Shown here: positions 35,200 through 44,265 of the stretch, piece by piece
Position numbering within the stretch: the first letter of the stretch is position 1
How the letters are laid out: each line of letters begins with the position of its first letter
DNA from: Pseudomonas triticifolii
Lineage (GTDB): Bacteria; Pseudomonadota; Gammaproteobacteria; Pseudomonadales; Pseudomonadaceae
NCBI RefSeq assembly: GCF_014358015.1
Contig: NZ_JACONV010000001.1
Location: 310,001 to 374,000, forward strand
Reading direction: 5' to 3'
Length of the DNA: 64,000 bases
Translations under genes and position numbers: made by a program
The notes under the pieces: model-generated
What the model was told of the DNA's origin: nothing
Databases searched by the model: none
The model's input: only the letters and a program-made list of their open reading frames with translations

Positions 35200-35914
35200 T
35201 CAATCTCCCCCCGCACCCAGCCGATATCTGAAGCTGCCAATATGTTTCGATACCGCCCGACTGGCTGACGAACTGAATGCCATTGTCGCCCCCCAATGGG
35301 TTGAGCATTTCAACACCAATGATTACGAAGGGAGCTGGCGCTGCATGGCATTACGCTCGATGAATGGGCAAGCCGATCACATCATCCCCCTCAACGACGC
35401 AGAGTTTCTGGATACCGAAGTACTTGAGCAGTGCCCTTACTTCAGGAAGGTACTGGACAGCTTTGCCTGCGAGAAAACTTCGGTGCGTTTGATGGCTTTG
35501 GCGCCTGGCGCAGTCATCAAGCCGCACAGCGACCCTGGCACCACGTTTGAAGATGGCCTGGCACGCTTGCATATCCCATTGATAACTCACCCTGACGCAG
35601 TTTTCTGTATTGACGAAGAGACGGTCCATTTCGACCCTAAACATACCTGGTATCTGAATGCAGGATGCACTCATGCGGTATACAACCGAAGCACGCAGCC
35701 ACGCATCCACCTGATGCTCGATTGCCTGCCCAATCCTTGGCTTCAGGACGTTTTCACCCTGGCCGGCTTCGTCCCGCGAAGAAAAGCAGGGTATGACGAC
35801 CCATGCATCCATGACGGCAACGTCCACGCCATCATCGCCGAGTTGCGCAGCCGCGGCGGTACGATAAATCTGGGATTAGCCGCCAAGCTGGAAGCCGCTC
35901 ATGACGCCCACTGA
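35192..35914 (+). CDS. Aspartyl/asparaginyl beta-hydroxylase
   Basis: 240 residues of the AspH-type 2-oxoglutarate/iron(II) dioxygenase family. Iron ligands are the His of KPHSDPG and the later His in CTHAVYNRSTQPRIHLMLDC; RLHIPLITHPDAVF and YLNAGCTH are family hallmarks, and the Arg of RIHL binds 2-oxoglutarate. The enzyme hydroxylates Asp or Asn side chains in peptides or proteins in the cytoplasm. It overlaps the acetyltransferase and sulfotransferase genes on either side. Candidate substrates are the adjacent tail-collar proteins or the giant cadherin-like protein, whose Asp/Asn-rich motifs (NDAPT) would suit, but this is inference. Confidence 0.88.
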   Translation: MSDQSPPAPSRYLKLPICFDTARLADELNAIVAPQWVEHFNTNDYEGSWRCMALRSMNGQADHIIPLNDAEFLDTEVLEQCPYFRKVLDSFACEKTSVRLMALAPGAVIKPHSDPGTTFEDGLARLHIPLITHPDAVFCIDEETVHFDPKHTWYLNAGCTHAVYNRSTQPRIHLMLDCLPNPWLQDVFTLAGFVPRRKAGYDDPCIHDGNVHAIIAELRSRGGTINLGLAAKLEAAHDAH

Positions 35915-36914
35915 AAGCAATTTCACCCGAGCGGTTTTTGCTTCATCCCATCGTAAGCTGTTACGCGCCGATGAGGTCGAACCGCCCCATCTGCAAGGCT
36001 GGTATCCCATACTGGCCAACGCCGAGCCACAAGGTCTGTGGTGGCGTTACCTCGGTGAACAGCCCTTCAGCGACGCATTTTTCAGCGAGACCCTGCAAGA
36101 CCAGCCTGCCGAACAACGGCAGCGCTGCTTCACCGGTTTCAGCGCCCTTGAAGCGTTGCCTGAAGGCTTGCCCCTGAGCGCCTTTATCCTGCACGTATCA
36201 CGCTGCGGCTCGACCCTGATGACCCAGATGCTCACGACCCTACCGCAATGCGTAGCCCTATCGGAACCGCCGGTGATCGATTCGCTGCTGCACATGCATC
36301 GCCAGGGCGGCCTGGACCGCGAGACTTGCATCAACGTATTGCGCGGACTGATCCGCTCCTTGGGCCAGCAACGCGATCCACGCCAGACGCACCTGTTTAT
36401 CAAGCTTGACTGCTGGCAGTTGCAGGACCTCGAACTGATCCGCGAAGCCTTCCCTGAAGTGCCCCTGCTCTTTCTCTATCGCGAACCGCTGCAGGTCCTG
36501 GCTTCCCATCGTCGCCAACGCGGGCCGCAGATGCTGCCGGGCATGCTTGATTCTCACTGGGTGAATGCGAGCACAGAGCATGCCCCTGGAGACTTCGATA
36601 TCTACTGTCTGCTGGTGCTGAGCCGGTTCATGCAGGTCGCCCTCGACGCGACCCGACAGCAACAGCTGGAACTGCTCAATTACCGCGAACTGCCCCAGGT
36701 TATGCCCGAACGGCTGCTGGATCGTTTCGCCCTGCAATGCAGCGCCACCGAGCGCGAGCAGATGATCCTGCGCGCAAGTCGTCACGCCAAGGACAATCAG
36801 CCATTCAAAGGCGATGCGCAGCCGGACTTCATCCTCGGTGCCGAACCGGATCAGGCGCTTCTGGATCAGGTGCAGGGGCTGTACGAGGCGCTAGAGCAGC
36901 TGCGTCGCGGCTGA
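35901..36914 (+). CDS. Second PAPS-dependent sulfotransferase
   Basis: 337 residues. A P-loop-like PAPS site is HVSRCGSTLMTQMLTTLPQ (about residues 96-114), and a 3'-phosphate site is likely in LFLYREPLQVLASHRRQRG. It is distantly related to the first sulfotransferase at 28822, so it is not a recent duplicate. It overlaps the hydroxylase by 14 bases and ends the rightward operon. The N-terminal 90 residues are an unrecognised extension. With CysC it would complete a dedicated sulfation pathway; sulfation of hydroxylated Asp/Asn or of tyrosines is conceivable but unproven. Confidence 0.8.
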   Translation: MTPTESNFTRAVFASSHRKLLRADEVEPPHLQGWYPILANAEPQGLWWRYLGEQPFSDAFFSETLQDQPAEQRQRCFTGFSALEALPEGLPLSAFILHVSRCGSTLMTQMLTTLPQCVALSEPPVIDSLLHMHRQGGLDRETCINVLRGLIRSLGQQRDPRQTHLFIKLDCWQLQDLELIREAFPEVPLLFLYREPLQVLASHRRQRGPQMLPGMLDSHWVNASTEHAPGDFDIYCLLVLSRFMQVALDATRQQQLELLNYRELPQVMPERLLDRFALQCSATEREQMILRASRHAKDNQPFKGDAQPDFILGAEPDQALLDQVQGLYEALEQLRRG

Positions 36915-37013
36915 ATTCTGAGGCCTGTAATTATGAGTCTGGATACTTTCTGAGAGAAACGTGCCACTCCCCCTATGTCGGCGTGAAGCGCGATGACACC
37001 TGCCTTGTTTAAG

Positions 37014-38291
37014 TCAGGATGTCGGTAAAGCCTTGTCTGCCAGCTCTACACGATTCCGGCCATTACGCTTGGCCTTGTAAAGTGAACTGTCTGCACGCTT
37101 GATTAACGCCCCCGCAGCTTCACCGCTTAAGAGTTCCGCAACCCCTAGCGATAGGGTTACCGCATCAGCTTCCTCAATGACCAGCTCGGCGACCCCCTCA
37201 CGAATTCGGTTGGCCAGATCACTGGCCTGTTCAAGAGAGATATCGGGAACCAGCACCAAAAACTCCTCTCCTCCCCACCGTGCAGCGAGATCGCCAGCGC
37301 GTATGCGATGAAGGAGAACTGAAGAAACGCTCTTAAGTACCCTATCGCCAATCGGGTGACCGTAACGATCATTGATAGATTTAAAGTGATCAATATCACC
37401 TATGATAAGACTGAATGGTTTTCCTGATTGTCGAGCGCGCTGTATATGGAGCTCAAGTTCGTGTTCAGCCGCACGCCGGTTGTGAAGTCCGGTTAGAGGG
37501 TCGCGGTGAGCGATTTCAATGAGTTGCTTTTCACGGCCTATGCGCTGGGTAAGGTCTTGGCTAATACTGACGAAATGGGTAATCTCTCCGTTGGCGTTGT
37601 GCAAAGGTGAAATACTATGCTCGGCATGGAAAATAGACCCATCTTTCCGCTTATTGATGAACTCGGTTCGAAACGGTTTGCCCTTACGAAGCGACGCCTT
37701 GAAATATTCATAGAAAACCCCGTCATGTTTGCCTGAGCGCATTATCCGTGGTGTGTGACCTATGATCTCTGCAGCATCGTAACCGGTTACGTTTTGGAAG
37801 GCTTTATTTGCAAAGACAATAACTTCACTGCAATCGGTGATAAAGATGGGATCCAGCGCAACGTTCAGTGCTTGTGCCAGTAGGTGTTGTTCCTGTTCCG
37901 CTCGTATTCGACGGCTGACATTTTGTTGAACCGACACAAAATGACTAACCACGCCTGACTCATCTCGAACAGGCGAGATTTTCCATTCGACCGTGTAGGC
38001 ACTGCCATCAGCACGATAATTAATGGTCGCCCCCTCAAAGAACAGGTTCTCACGCACGCAATTGCGCAAGTGGGCAATTACCTTGGGGTCGGTATCCGCC
38101 CCCTGAAGCATGCGCGGGGAGCGGCCGATCAACGCCTCCAATGCGTATCCGGTCATCGAACAAAACTCTGGATTTGCATAGACGATAAATGGGCCACCGC
38201 CGGCAACGTCTGCATCCGTAATTAGAATAGCGTTGAATGACTGTTCAACGGCAGCTTCCAACAATGATATTCGCATGCTTGGTGAGGTCAT
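37014..38291 (-). CDS. PAS-PAS-GGDEF diguanylate cyclase
   Basis: 425 residues. The first PAS domain (about 5-125) is LOV-like in sequence, with IGRSPRMLQGADTDP, but the flavin-adduct cysteine of LOV proteins is replaced, so it should not form a photoadduct. A second PAS follows (about 130-255), then a GGDEF domain (about 258-420) with WGGEEF, an accepted active variant, so c-di-GMP synthesis is likely. No inhibitory RxxD is obvious. I chose the ATG at 38291 (GGA eight bases upstream); the 62-residue extension has no domain match. It is transcribed towards the sulfotransferase gene and may act separately. Confidence 0.9.
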   Translation of the reverse strand: MTSPSMRISLLEAAVEQSFNAILITDADVAGGGPFIVYANPEFCSMTGYALEALIGRSPRMLQGADTDPKVIAHLRNCVRENLFFEGATINYRADGSAYTVEWKISPVRDESGVVSHFVSVQQNVSRRIRAEQEQHLLAQALNVALDPIFITDCSEVIVFANKAFQNVTGYDAAEIIGHTPRIMRSGKHDGVFYEYFKASLRKGKPFRTEFINKRKDGSIFHAEHSISPLHNANGEITHFVSISQDLTQRIGREKQLIEIAHRDPLTGLHNRRAAEHELELHIQRARQSGKPFSLIIGDIDHFKSINDRYGHPIGDRVLKSVSSVLLHRIRAGDLAARWGGEEFLVLVPDISLEQASDLANRIREGVAELVIEEADAVTLSLGVAELLSGEAAGALIKRADSSLYKAKRNGRNRVELADKALPTS

Positions 38292-39178
38292 CTGATGTCC
38301 GTTCAGGCTGGATGGCAACGGCTTGTGTTGCGTCTGGGCGAGTATAATACTTTTTCCGAATAAGCGTTGATGAGTGCAGGTGACCAATGACCTTCGAGCT
38401 GGTGCACCAAAAAAGCAGGTATGCAATATACCAACGCCCCTAAAGCTCTTTACCTCTGCGCAACACAAATGCTCCAAACAGGCAATGCTGGCAGTTCGGA
38501 ATCACGATAATCATGAGTCTGCTTTCGAACCAGGTTGACATCGAAATACGGGGACAGCAGCCCGCTATATTCCTAAGCGTGCGTGATTTCAGTATCACAA
38601 CAAGGCACAGAATGTTTATTTCGCATGTTTATGGCTCGGCTATTGTTCAGTGGGTTGATTTGAGGATTTTTTGCGGATTCCGAGTGTACCTGTCCCAAGG
38701 TCGTTGGCCCTTGAGAGATCAGTTTCGCCAGCATCCCTTGATTCTGTAACGCAACCGCCCAGATAATGGTCTCTTACCCCCACTACCGCGGCTAATAGGG
38801 CCGGCCGTGAAAAAACAAAAATCAAATGGAACTTTTCGTTTGTTGGCTATTTGAATTGGAGCCTGTGAAGGGATGGTTAAGAAACGAAGGCAAAGAACCT
38901 TTCTTCTTAACATTTATTGTGGCCCTGCCGGCACATGAAGCATGTAGGACCGGCATGACTAACGCCCTACTCTATTGAGCAACGATATCTTAAGAGGGCG
39001 TCATGCTAGAGAATATATTAATTAACATGACTGTCAGGTCAAAACTCGTACACGGTATGCGCCTTTGTCGAGCTTCTGGACAGTAAAGAACAATCACAGC
39101 AGGGTAACGATAAATAAAGCGCTGTTCTGCTGAGCATCAGCATTTATCGATATCGGCATTCGACCGCTAGTACAATTT
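38292..39178. other. 887-bp intergenic region
   Basis: No gene was supported here; 60-80-codon frames have no recognisable similarity. It holds the promoter of the GGDEF gene at its left end, a REP-like hairpin near 38940, and a small TGCTGA-GCA-TCAGCA hairpin at 39128-39142 that could end the LysR transcript. Confidence 0.5.
38926..38955. repeat. REP-like imperfect palindrome
   Basis: TGCCGG pairs with CCGGCA and inner ACATG with CATGT around an AAG loop, with an uneven bulge. The core TGTAGGACCGGC resembles pseudomonad REP repeats in composition. Only one copy was noticed in this window. Confidence 0.35.
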
Positions 39179-40084
39179 TTAAGTCACCTTCCAAGGGTTC
39201 AGACGCCACTTGTTCTGAAAGAACTCGATAAACACACGAATGCGTGGGCTGAGGTGTTTTCTGTCTGAGTACAACAAATAAACCGGCTCAATAATCCCTG
39301 ACTTGAACTCTTCTAGCAGTGGGACCAACGTTCCTGCTTTCACGTCCAGCCCAATGTGGAAGTCCGCCAGTTTGACGACCCCTGCGCCCGACAATGCCAT
39401 GTCTCGTAGTAGATCACCTTGAGTGAACGACGCACTGGGCGTGACGGGCACAGACACCCCCTCCCCCTCCTGAACAAACGACCACTTGTTCCACGGGCTT
39501 ACAAAGCTGAAGTTAAAGCATCGGTGGTGCAAAAGGTCTGCTGGAACAGCAGGTACACCATGCTCAGCGAGGTAGTCAGGAGAGGCACAAATCAGCCATT
39601 CACACTCCCCAATTCGCTTGGCAATACGCGAAGAACTGGGCAGTACCCCACTGTGGATAGCAATATCGAGCCCCTGCTCAAAATGGTCGACAAATTGCGC
39701 GCCCAACTGGATTTCAACGTCCAGGGAAGGATACAAGTCCAGAAACTCATGCAGCCAAGGCACAATTTGATGCTTGGCAAAAGAAGTCATCGTATGAATT
39801 CGAAGCGTTCCACTGACCCTGGAGGGCAAGGCTTCTGCCAGAGAGTCAGCTTCGTTCATGGCCTCAACGACTGCTTTGGCGCTAAGTAGGTAAGCGGCGC
39901 CCTCTTCGGTCAGCGTGAGAACGCGTGAGCCCCTTTGAAAAAGCCGAACCTGCAGCCTGTTTTCCAGACGAGTGATCAACTTGCTCACCGCCGAGGGGGT
40001 GATTTTATGGACCCGAGCGGCCGCAGAGAAGCTTCCGCACTCGGTAGACCAGATAAACGCAAGTAGCTGTGAGTAATTATCCAT
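39179..40084 (-). CDS. LysR-family transcriptional regulator
   Basis: 301 residues: a LysR winged helix-turn-helix (GSFSAAARVHKITPSAVSKL, about residues 17-36) and an effector domain (from about 90, SGTLRIHTMTSFAKHQIVPWL) of the substrate-binding fold. It belongs to the common group with the signature SxLIxxLExxLxVRLFxRxxR. It lies at the edge of the catabolic cluster, on the same strand as the cupin gene that starts upstream, and may regulate it. The effector is unknown. Confidence 0.9.
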   Translation of the reverse strand: MDNYSQLLAFIWSTECGSFSAAARVHKITPSAVSKLITRLENRLQVRLFQRGSRVLTLTEEGAAYLLSAKAVVEAMNEADSLAEALPSRVSGTLRIHTMTSFAKHQIVPWLHEFLDLYPSLDVEIQLGAQFVDHFEQGLDIAIHSGVLPSSSRIAKRIGECEWLICASPDYLAEHGVPAVPADLLHHRCFNFSFVSPWNKWSFVQEGEGVSVPVTPSASFTQGDLLRDMALSGAGVVKLADFHIGLDVKAGTLVPLLEEFKSGIIEPVYLLYSDRKHLSPRIRVFIEFFQNKWRLNPWKVT

Positions 40085-40133
40085 TGCCTATCCTAGCGTA
40101 AATTGTTGGGGCTTACGCCCCCACCGAACGGCT

Positions 40134-40162
40134 ATAAAAAAACGCGCCGAAGCGCGCTTTTT
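40134..40162 (-). terminator. Rho-independent terminator of the cupin gene
   Basis: On the minus strand a GCGCGC/GCGCGT stem with a TTCG loop is followed by a T-run, 13 bases past the cupin stop. Confidence 0.85.
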
Positions 40163-40175
40163 CATACGACCGGAA

Positions 40176-40712
40176 TTACCGGATGAACTGCTCAATATAG
40201 TCGTCTGGCAAGCCCAGTTTTTTGTAATGAGCACGCGCGGCTTCAAGCTTGGTGAAAACGTCCTCATAACCTACTGCGACCCCTTGAGGATCGACGTAGG
40301 TGTAGCCACCTTGGACGTGGAACCACGTGATCATTTCTTCAACGTCTTCAGGTACAAAAAGCGTGTGGGTTTCACCTGGAGGCTCATAGGCGAAAGAGCC
40401 TTCTTCAGCGACCCAATCGTGCTCCAGGTAGTACCAACGACCTTTGAGTACGATCGCATGTACTCCGCCGGTGTGGCGGTGACGAGAAAGCACTCCAGAT
40501 TGACGCACACGCAGCAGGTTAATGTAGTAACCGCCACTGGTATTGAGCAGAAGCGGCTTGAACGAAACGGATTGGGTTACTGGAACCCACAACTCATCAT
40601 CTTCTAACCACTGGGTCATTACACCAGGGTGGACCATGTCTGGCGTCATGTAAGGAACTTGGGGCAACTGGTAAGGAATTGCTAGCTCATCAGGCTTTAC
40701 AGGCGTATTCAT
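40176..40712 (-). CDS. 2,4'-dihydroxyacetophenone dioxygenase-type cupin
   Basis: 178 residues with one cupin domain. Metal ligands are likely the histidines of SRHRHTGGVHAIVLKGRWYY and PPGETHTLF. The sequence resembles 2,4'-dihydroxyacetophenone dioxygenase (DAD)-family proteins, which cleave the carbon-carbon bond of aromatic ketones; members often act on other substrates. It has its own terminator. The gene sits with dehydrogenases and a cyclase-family hydrolase, so a role in opening or cleaving a ketone or enol intermediate is plausible. Confidence 0.78.
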   Translation of the reverse strand: MNTPVKPDELAIPYQLPQVPYMTPDMVHPGVMTQWLEDDELWVPVTQSVSFKPLLLNTSGGYYINLLRVRQSGVLSRHRHTGGVHAIVLKGRWYYLEHDWVAEEGSFAYEPPGETHTLFVPEDVEEMITWFHVQGGYTYVDPQGVAVGYEDVFTKLEAARAHYKKLGLPDDYIEQFIR

Positions 40713-40888
40713 TCTTAGGCCTCTCAGTTTTTATTCACGAACTCACAGCACGATGATTGCGCTCTGATTTCGGCTCACTGAAAGATTATGGCAGTGCCCC
40801 CTCGATGAAAATAGCTACGCATTCACACCACCTGTGACGCACAGTCACAGGGATAGAAATTTTTCCGCTAGGCAGCCAGCCGTCGATA

Positions 40889-41908
40889 TCAGGTCTTAAC
40901 GGGGGCGGTACTCTGCCTTACTATAAGGTCGATTTGAACTCGCTCACGCTTGGCAATCGGGCGACCTTCAATCATGGCAACAATATTATTAGCGCTACTG
41001 ATGCCAATGTCAGTTGAGGGCACAGATACAGTCGTGAGAGCGGGCACCGAGACCGCCGCGAAATCGATGTCATCGAAACCGGTAATAGACAACTCTGTGG
41101 GCACACGGAGACCTAATAATCGCGCCTCCGCAATAGCACCTATGCAGGTTACGTCTGTACTACAGACAACAGCGGTCGGCTGTGGTGTCAGCTCCATCGC
41201 CATCCTGAGTCCTGCCCGGCCGCCTTCTAGCGTAAACGGTTGTTGAATGATCTGGTGGGCTGCAAGCTCGATCCCCGCCTCCCTCAACGCCTCTGTAACC
41301 CCCTTGAGTCGGTATTGAGCCCGCTCGTTATAGGCAACAACCCCGCTGATCATTGCAATGTCCTTGTGGCCCAGATCCAAAAGATGCTTAGCCACCATAC
41401 GCCCCCCCTCTTCATTGCTAAAACCAACGCAATGATGAGTATGAGCGCCGTCCAGTGACCACATCAGAATGAAGGGGCACTGCGAGGCATCAAGCGTGTC
41501 ATACACCGCGGGGCTATGCTCCGTACCTACTAGCAGCAATCCCTCAATACCGCGCTCAATCATGTTGCGCACATTGACCAGCTCCCGCTCCTGATCATAT
41601 TCATGGGCCGAAATGATCAGGTGATAACCCAACGCATTGAGGCGTTGCTGAAGGGCCTGAACCGCTTCGGCGAAGACCGGGTTGTTGAACGTGGGGAAGA
41701 TCGCCCCAATGCTGTAGGTTCTACGCGACGCGAGTGCCCTTGCTGCGCCATCTCGGACATAACCAAGCTTGCGGACCGCCGCGACAACTTTTTCGAGCGT
41801 CGCGGTTTTTACTAAATGAGGAGTTGAGAGCGCTCGGGATGCACTGCCAATGGATACACCCGCCAATTCGGCAACGTCTTTAAGTTTGGGCTTTTCATTG
41901 TTTTTCAT
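40889..41908 (-). CDS. LacI-family repressor of the catabolic cluster
   Basis: 339 residues: an N-terminal LacI helix-turn-helix (KLKDVAELAGVSIGSASRAL, about 8-27) followed by a sugar-binding-protein-like sensor (YSIGAIFPTFNNPVFAEAVQ). I chose the ATG at 41908; upstream in-frame sequence (to 42043) is not similar to the family. It sits directly downstream of the cyclase gene but behind a terminator, so it is separately transcribed. A 16-bp palindrome TATGAAGCGCTTCATA, a typical LacI-type operator, lies upstream of the ABC-transporter operon and is the likely target. Confidence 0.9.
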   Translation of the reverse strand: MKNNEKPKLKDVAELAGVSIGSASRALSTPHLVKTATLEKVVAAVRKLGYVRDGAARALASRRTYSIGAIFPTFNNPVFAEAVQALQQRLNALGYHLIISAHEYDQERELVNVRNMIERGIEGLLLVGTEHSPAVYDTLDASQCPFILMWSLDGAHTHHCVGFSNEEGGRMVAKHLLDLGHKDIAMISGVVAYNERAQYRLKGVTEALREAGIELAAHQIIQQPFTLEGGRAGLRMAMELTPQPTAVVCSTDVTCIGAIAEARLLGLRVPTELSITGFDDIDFAAVSVPALTTVSVPSTDIGISSANNIVAMIEGRPIAKRERVQIDLIVRQSTAPVKT

Positions 41909-42045
41909 CAGAGGGTCAGCATTCCTGGATCGGCACGGTGATTGACGATCGCCGCCAATCGGCGTCCAGGCCTCGGTTTGTCGAGGTAGGACCGATCGCC
42001 ATGCTAACAATTTTTTAAATTGGAGGGGATGATCCGAGCGCACTA

Positions 42046-42070
42046 AAAAGAGGGGATCCGAAGATCCCCT
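42046..42070 (-). terminator. Rho-independent terminator of the catabolic operon
   Basis: On the minus strand AGGGGATC-TTCG-GATCCCCT forms a perfect 8-bp stem followed by CTTTTT, 13 bases after the cyclase stop. Confidence 0.9.
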
Positions 42071-42082
42071 AAAGCGTCGTTA

Positions 42083-43045
42083 CTATTTGATAACGATCGG
42101 GTTGACGGGCGCCCCAGTACCGCCAACCACTTTCAAAGGCGCTGCGGTATAGAGGAACGTCCACTGATTGTCGGCGGCGCAATCCGCTGCAAGAGGATCC
42201 AGCTGCGCGATCTCGGTCAGCGTGATGCCCAGGTTACGCATCAGGGCATTGTGCAGAGGCAGTGCCACACCCGAGACGGGATCGACTGTCACTTCGTTGG
42301 CGATGGTGTCGGTGACCAGGTTAGGAGTTTCCATCTCGTGGAACCAGCTGACCAACTCAGGGCTGTAGGTAAGACCCGGCTCGATGAAATCCTTATAAAA
42401 CTCTTCTGGATCCCGGTAGTAAAAGGACCCGATCCAGCCGGTTCTGATGATCAGGATGTCGCGCTTCTGAATCGTCACGCCTTGAGCTTCAGCGGCCTTC
42501 ATCAAGTCCACATGATTAAACGTCTCGCCAGGGTCAAGGACGTCTTTGCCACGATAACGCGCCATGTCGATCAGAATGCCTCGCCCGACAACACCTCGTT
42601 CTCCGATCGGTGCAACGCTGGCCTTGGCCAATGAACCGATCGTGGTATCGGCGTCATAGCCGTTCCAGATTTGATCGTCATACCAAACGTGACCCAGGGC
42701 ATCGTATTGAGTCGATCCTTGGAGATGGAAAAACATCACGTCATCAGCAAACTCATAAGAGCCAGGAAAGTGTGGGCCTTTGCCGCAGTTGTAATGACCT
42801 CTGTCCATAATATTCATGCGTTTGGGCTGCGAACGCCCAGGCCAGATCGGATCGCCTTTTGGATCGGCCATTCGGACCTGCAAAGTGAAGGTCTTGCCTT
42901 GCTTGACCTCGGCAATACCCTTGAGCACTTCAACGCCAGTCAAATAGTTAAGAGCGCCTACCTCGTCATCCGGGCCCCACTTGCCCCAGTTTTTAGGAGA
43001 GTCTTTAAGCAGTTCGTGAACATGAGGCACGGTTTTTTCGTTCAT
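42083..43045 (-). CDS. Cyclase-family hydrolase
   Basis: 320 residues of the cyclase/kynurenine-formamidase-like family (PF04199). The metal site appears as FHLQGSTQYDALGHVWY: the usual H-x-G-T-H-x-D is changed to H-x-x-G-S-T-Q-x-D, as in a larger subfamily. The remaining motif VGRGILIDMARYRG and DILIIRTGW are conserved. Enzymes of the family hydrolyse amide or lactone-type bonds of ring compounds (isatin, formylkynurenine) or close rings. It is the last gene of the ABC-transporter operon, 62 bp after the dehydrogenase. Confidence 0.83.
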   Translation of the reverse strand: MNEKTVPHVHELLKDSPKNWGKWGPDDEVGALNYLTGVEVLKGIAEVKQGKTFTLQVRMADPKGDPIWPGRSQPKRMNIMDRGHYNCGKGPHFPGSYEFADDVMFFHLQGSTQYDALGHVWYDDQIWNGYDADTTIGSLAKASVAPIGERGVVGRGILIDMARYRGKDVLDPGETFNHVDLMKAAEAQGVTIQKRDILIIRTGWIGSFYYRDPEEFYKDFIEPGLTYSPELVSWFHEMETPNLVTDTIANEVTVDPVSGVALPLHNALMRNLGITLTEIAQLDPLAADCAADNQWTFLYTAAPLKVVGGTGAPVNPIVIK

Positions 43046-43107
43046 TTTTTCGATCTCACTTTTTTTGTATTTGTAAAACAGCCCGGCGGCCGTCGATTAA
43101 AGCCGAA

Positions 43108-44223
43108 TCACAAGGCGTAGGACCTCACGCTAGTCAAGCGTGAGCCGATGTTGTCAGCCGTTGCCAAACCATTAACCAGGCGTTCGTAGTCCAACGGTGG
43201 ATTCATATTTTTGGCGTAGGCAGCTGACAAGGTGGCGTCAACCACGGTGCTGATTTGCGCCGTGGTAAACGGTACGATCTGGCCAAGCTCAGCGAACGTC
43301 ACGGGCAGCTTTACGTCATGCAACAGACGGGCAACCTTATTGATCTCCTCAACAGGACGCCCCTCTACCGCCATCTGCACCAGCGTGCCGAAGGCAACCA
43401 ACTCACCGTGAAGCATTGAGGCCATGGCTGGAATGGCCGTCAATCCACGTACCAGCGCATGGGACAGAGACAGGCCGCCACTTTCAAAACCCACACCACT
43501 GATCAAGACGGTGCCCTCTATTACCCGCTCGACGTCGTCAGTCACCTCGTTACGACAAACCGCCTGGTATGCCGACACGCCGTATTGCATCAGCGTGTCA
43601 AAAACCATATCGGTCAGCATTAACGCGGTATGCAACGCCGGTGTTCCAAAGGAATTATTGCCGCCTGCGGAATGGCATTGGTGGGCTTCGAATTTTTTAC
43701 TGATAGCATCGCCAATGCCCGCAGCAAAGAACCGAGCCGGAGCCTGAGCGATGACATGGGTGTCAACGATGACCGCTGAAGGGTTCATCTTCAGATACTC
43801 CACCCCCACCACTTTGTGATGCTCATTGTAGAGCACGATCAGCCGACTGGTCGGCGCGTCACTCGACGCAATGGTCGGGCACACGATGATGGGAACGTTT
43901 AGATTCACCGCCAGCCCCTTGGCTGTATCAATCGTCTTTCCTCCACCCAGCGCAATAATTGTGTCAGGCGAGTGGGTCAATGCTTGTCCAGATAACCGTG
44001 CAATGGCGGCGTGAGTGCACTCACCTGGGAACTCAATATGCAAAGGCTCGAAGCCATGCGTCTTTAAGGCATCGCCAACATCAGGCCACAAATGCCTGGC
44101 GACATATTCATCGCACACTACCAACGGACGAGACCGCCCCATGTCGGTCAGTACTCTGCCCAACTGATTCAACGCGCCAGGCCCTTGCTCGTACCGCCCT
44201 GGGAACCCCATCGTTTTGACCAT
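43108..44223 (-). CDS. Iron-type dehydrogenase, glycerol dehydrogenase-like
   Basis: 371 residues of the iron-containing alcohol dehydrogenase family, GldA branch: the NAD site IIALGGGKTIDTAKG, the metal-binding GIGDAISKKFEAHQC, and HALVRGLTAIPAMASMLHGELVAFGTLVQ with two histidines. It probably oxidises an alcohol or diol of the pathway with NAD. Start ATG at 44223 has GAGGG upstream. The 89 bp before it carry a 7-bp inverted repeat, so an internal promoter or operator is possible. It is downstream of the SDR gene. Confidence 0.88.
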   Translation of the reverse strand: MVKTMGFPGRYEQGPGALNQLGRVLTDMGRSRPLVVCDEYVARHLWPDVGDALKTHGFEPLHIEFPGECTHAAIARLSGQALTHSPDTIIALGGGKTIDTAKGLAVNLNVPIIVCPTIASSDAPTSRLIVLYNEHHKVVGVEYLKMNPSAVIVDTHVIAQAPARFFAAGIGDAISKKFEAHQCHSAGGNNSFGTPALHTALMLTDMVFDTLMQYGVSAYQAVCRNEVTDDVERVIEGTVLISGVGFESGGLSLSHALVRGLTAIPAMASMLHGELVAFGTLVQMAVEGRPVEEINKVARLLHDVKLPVTFAELGQIVPFTTAQISTVVDATLSAAYAKNMNPPLDYERLVNGLATADNIGSRLTSVRSYAL

Positions 44224-44265
44224 GGCCGACGCCCTCTAAACAAGTGATTACTGCTTGAAACCAAG

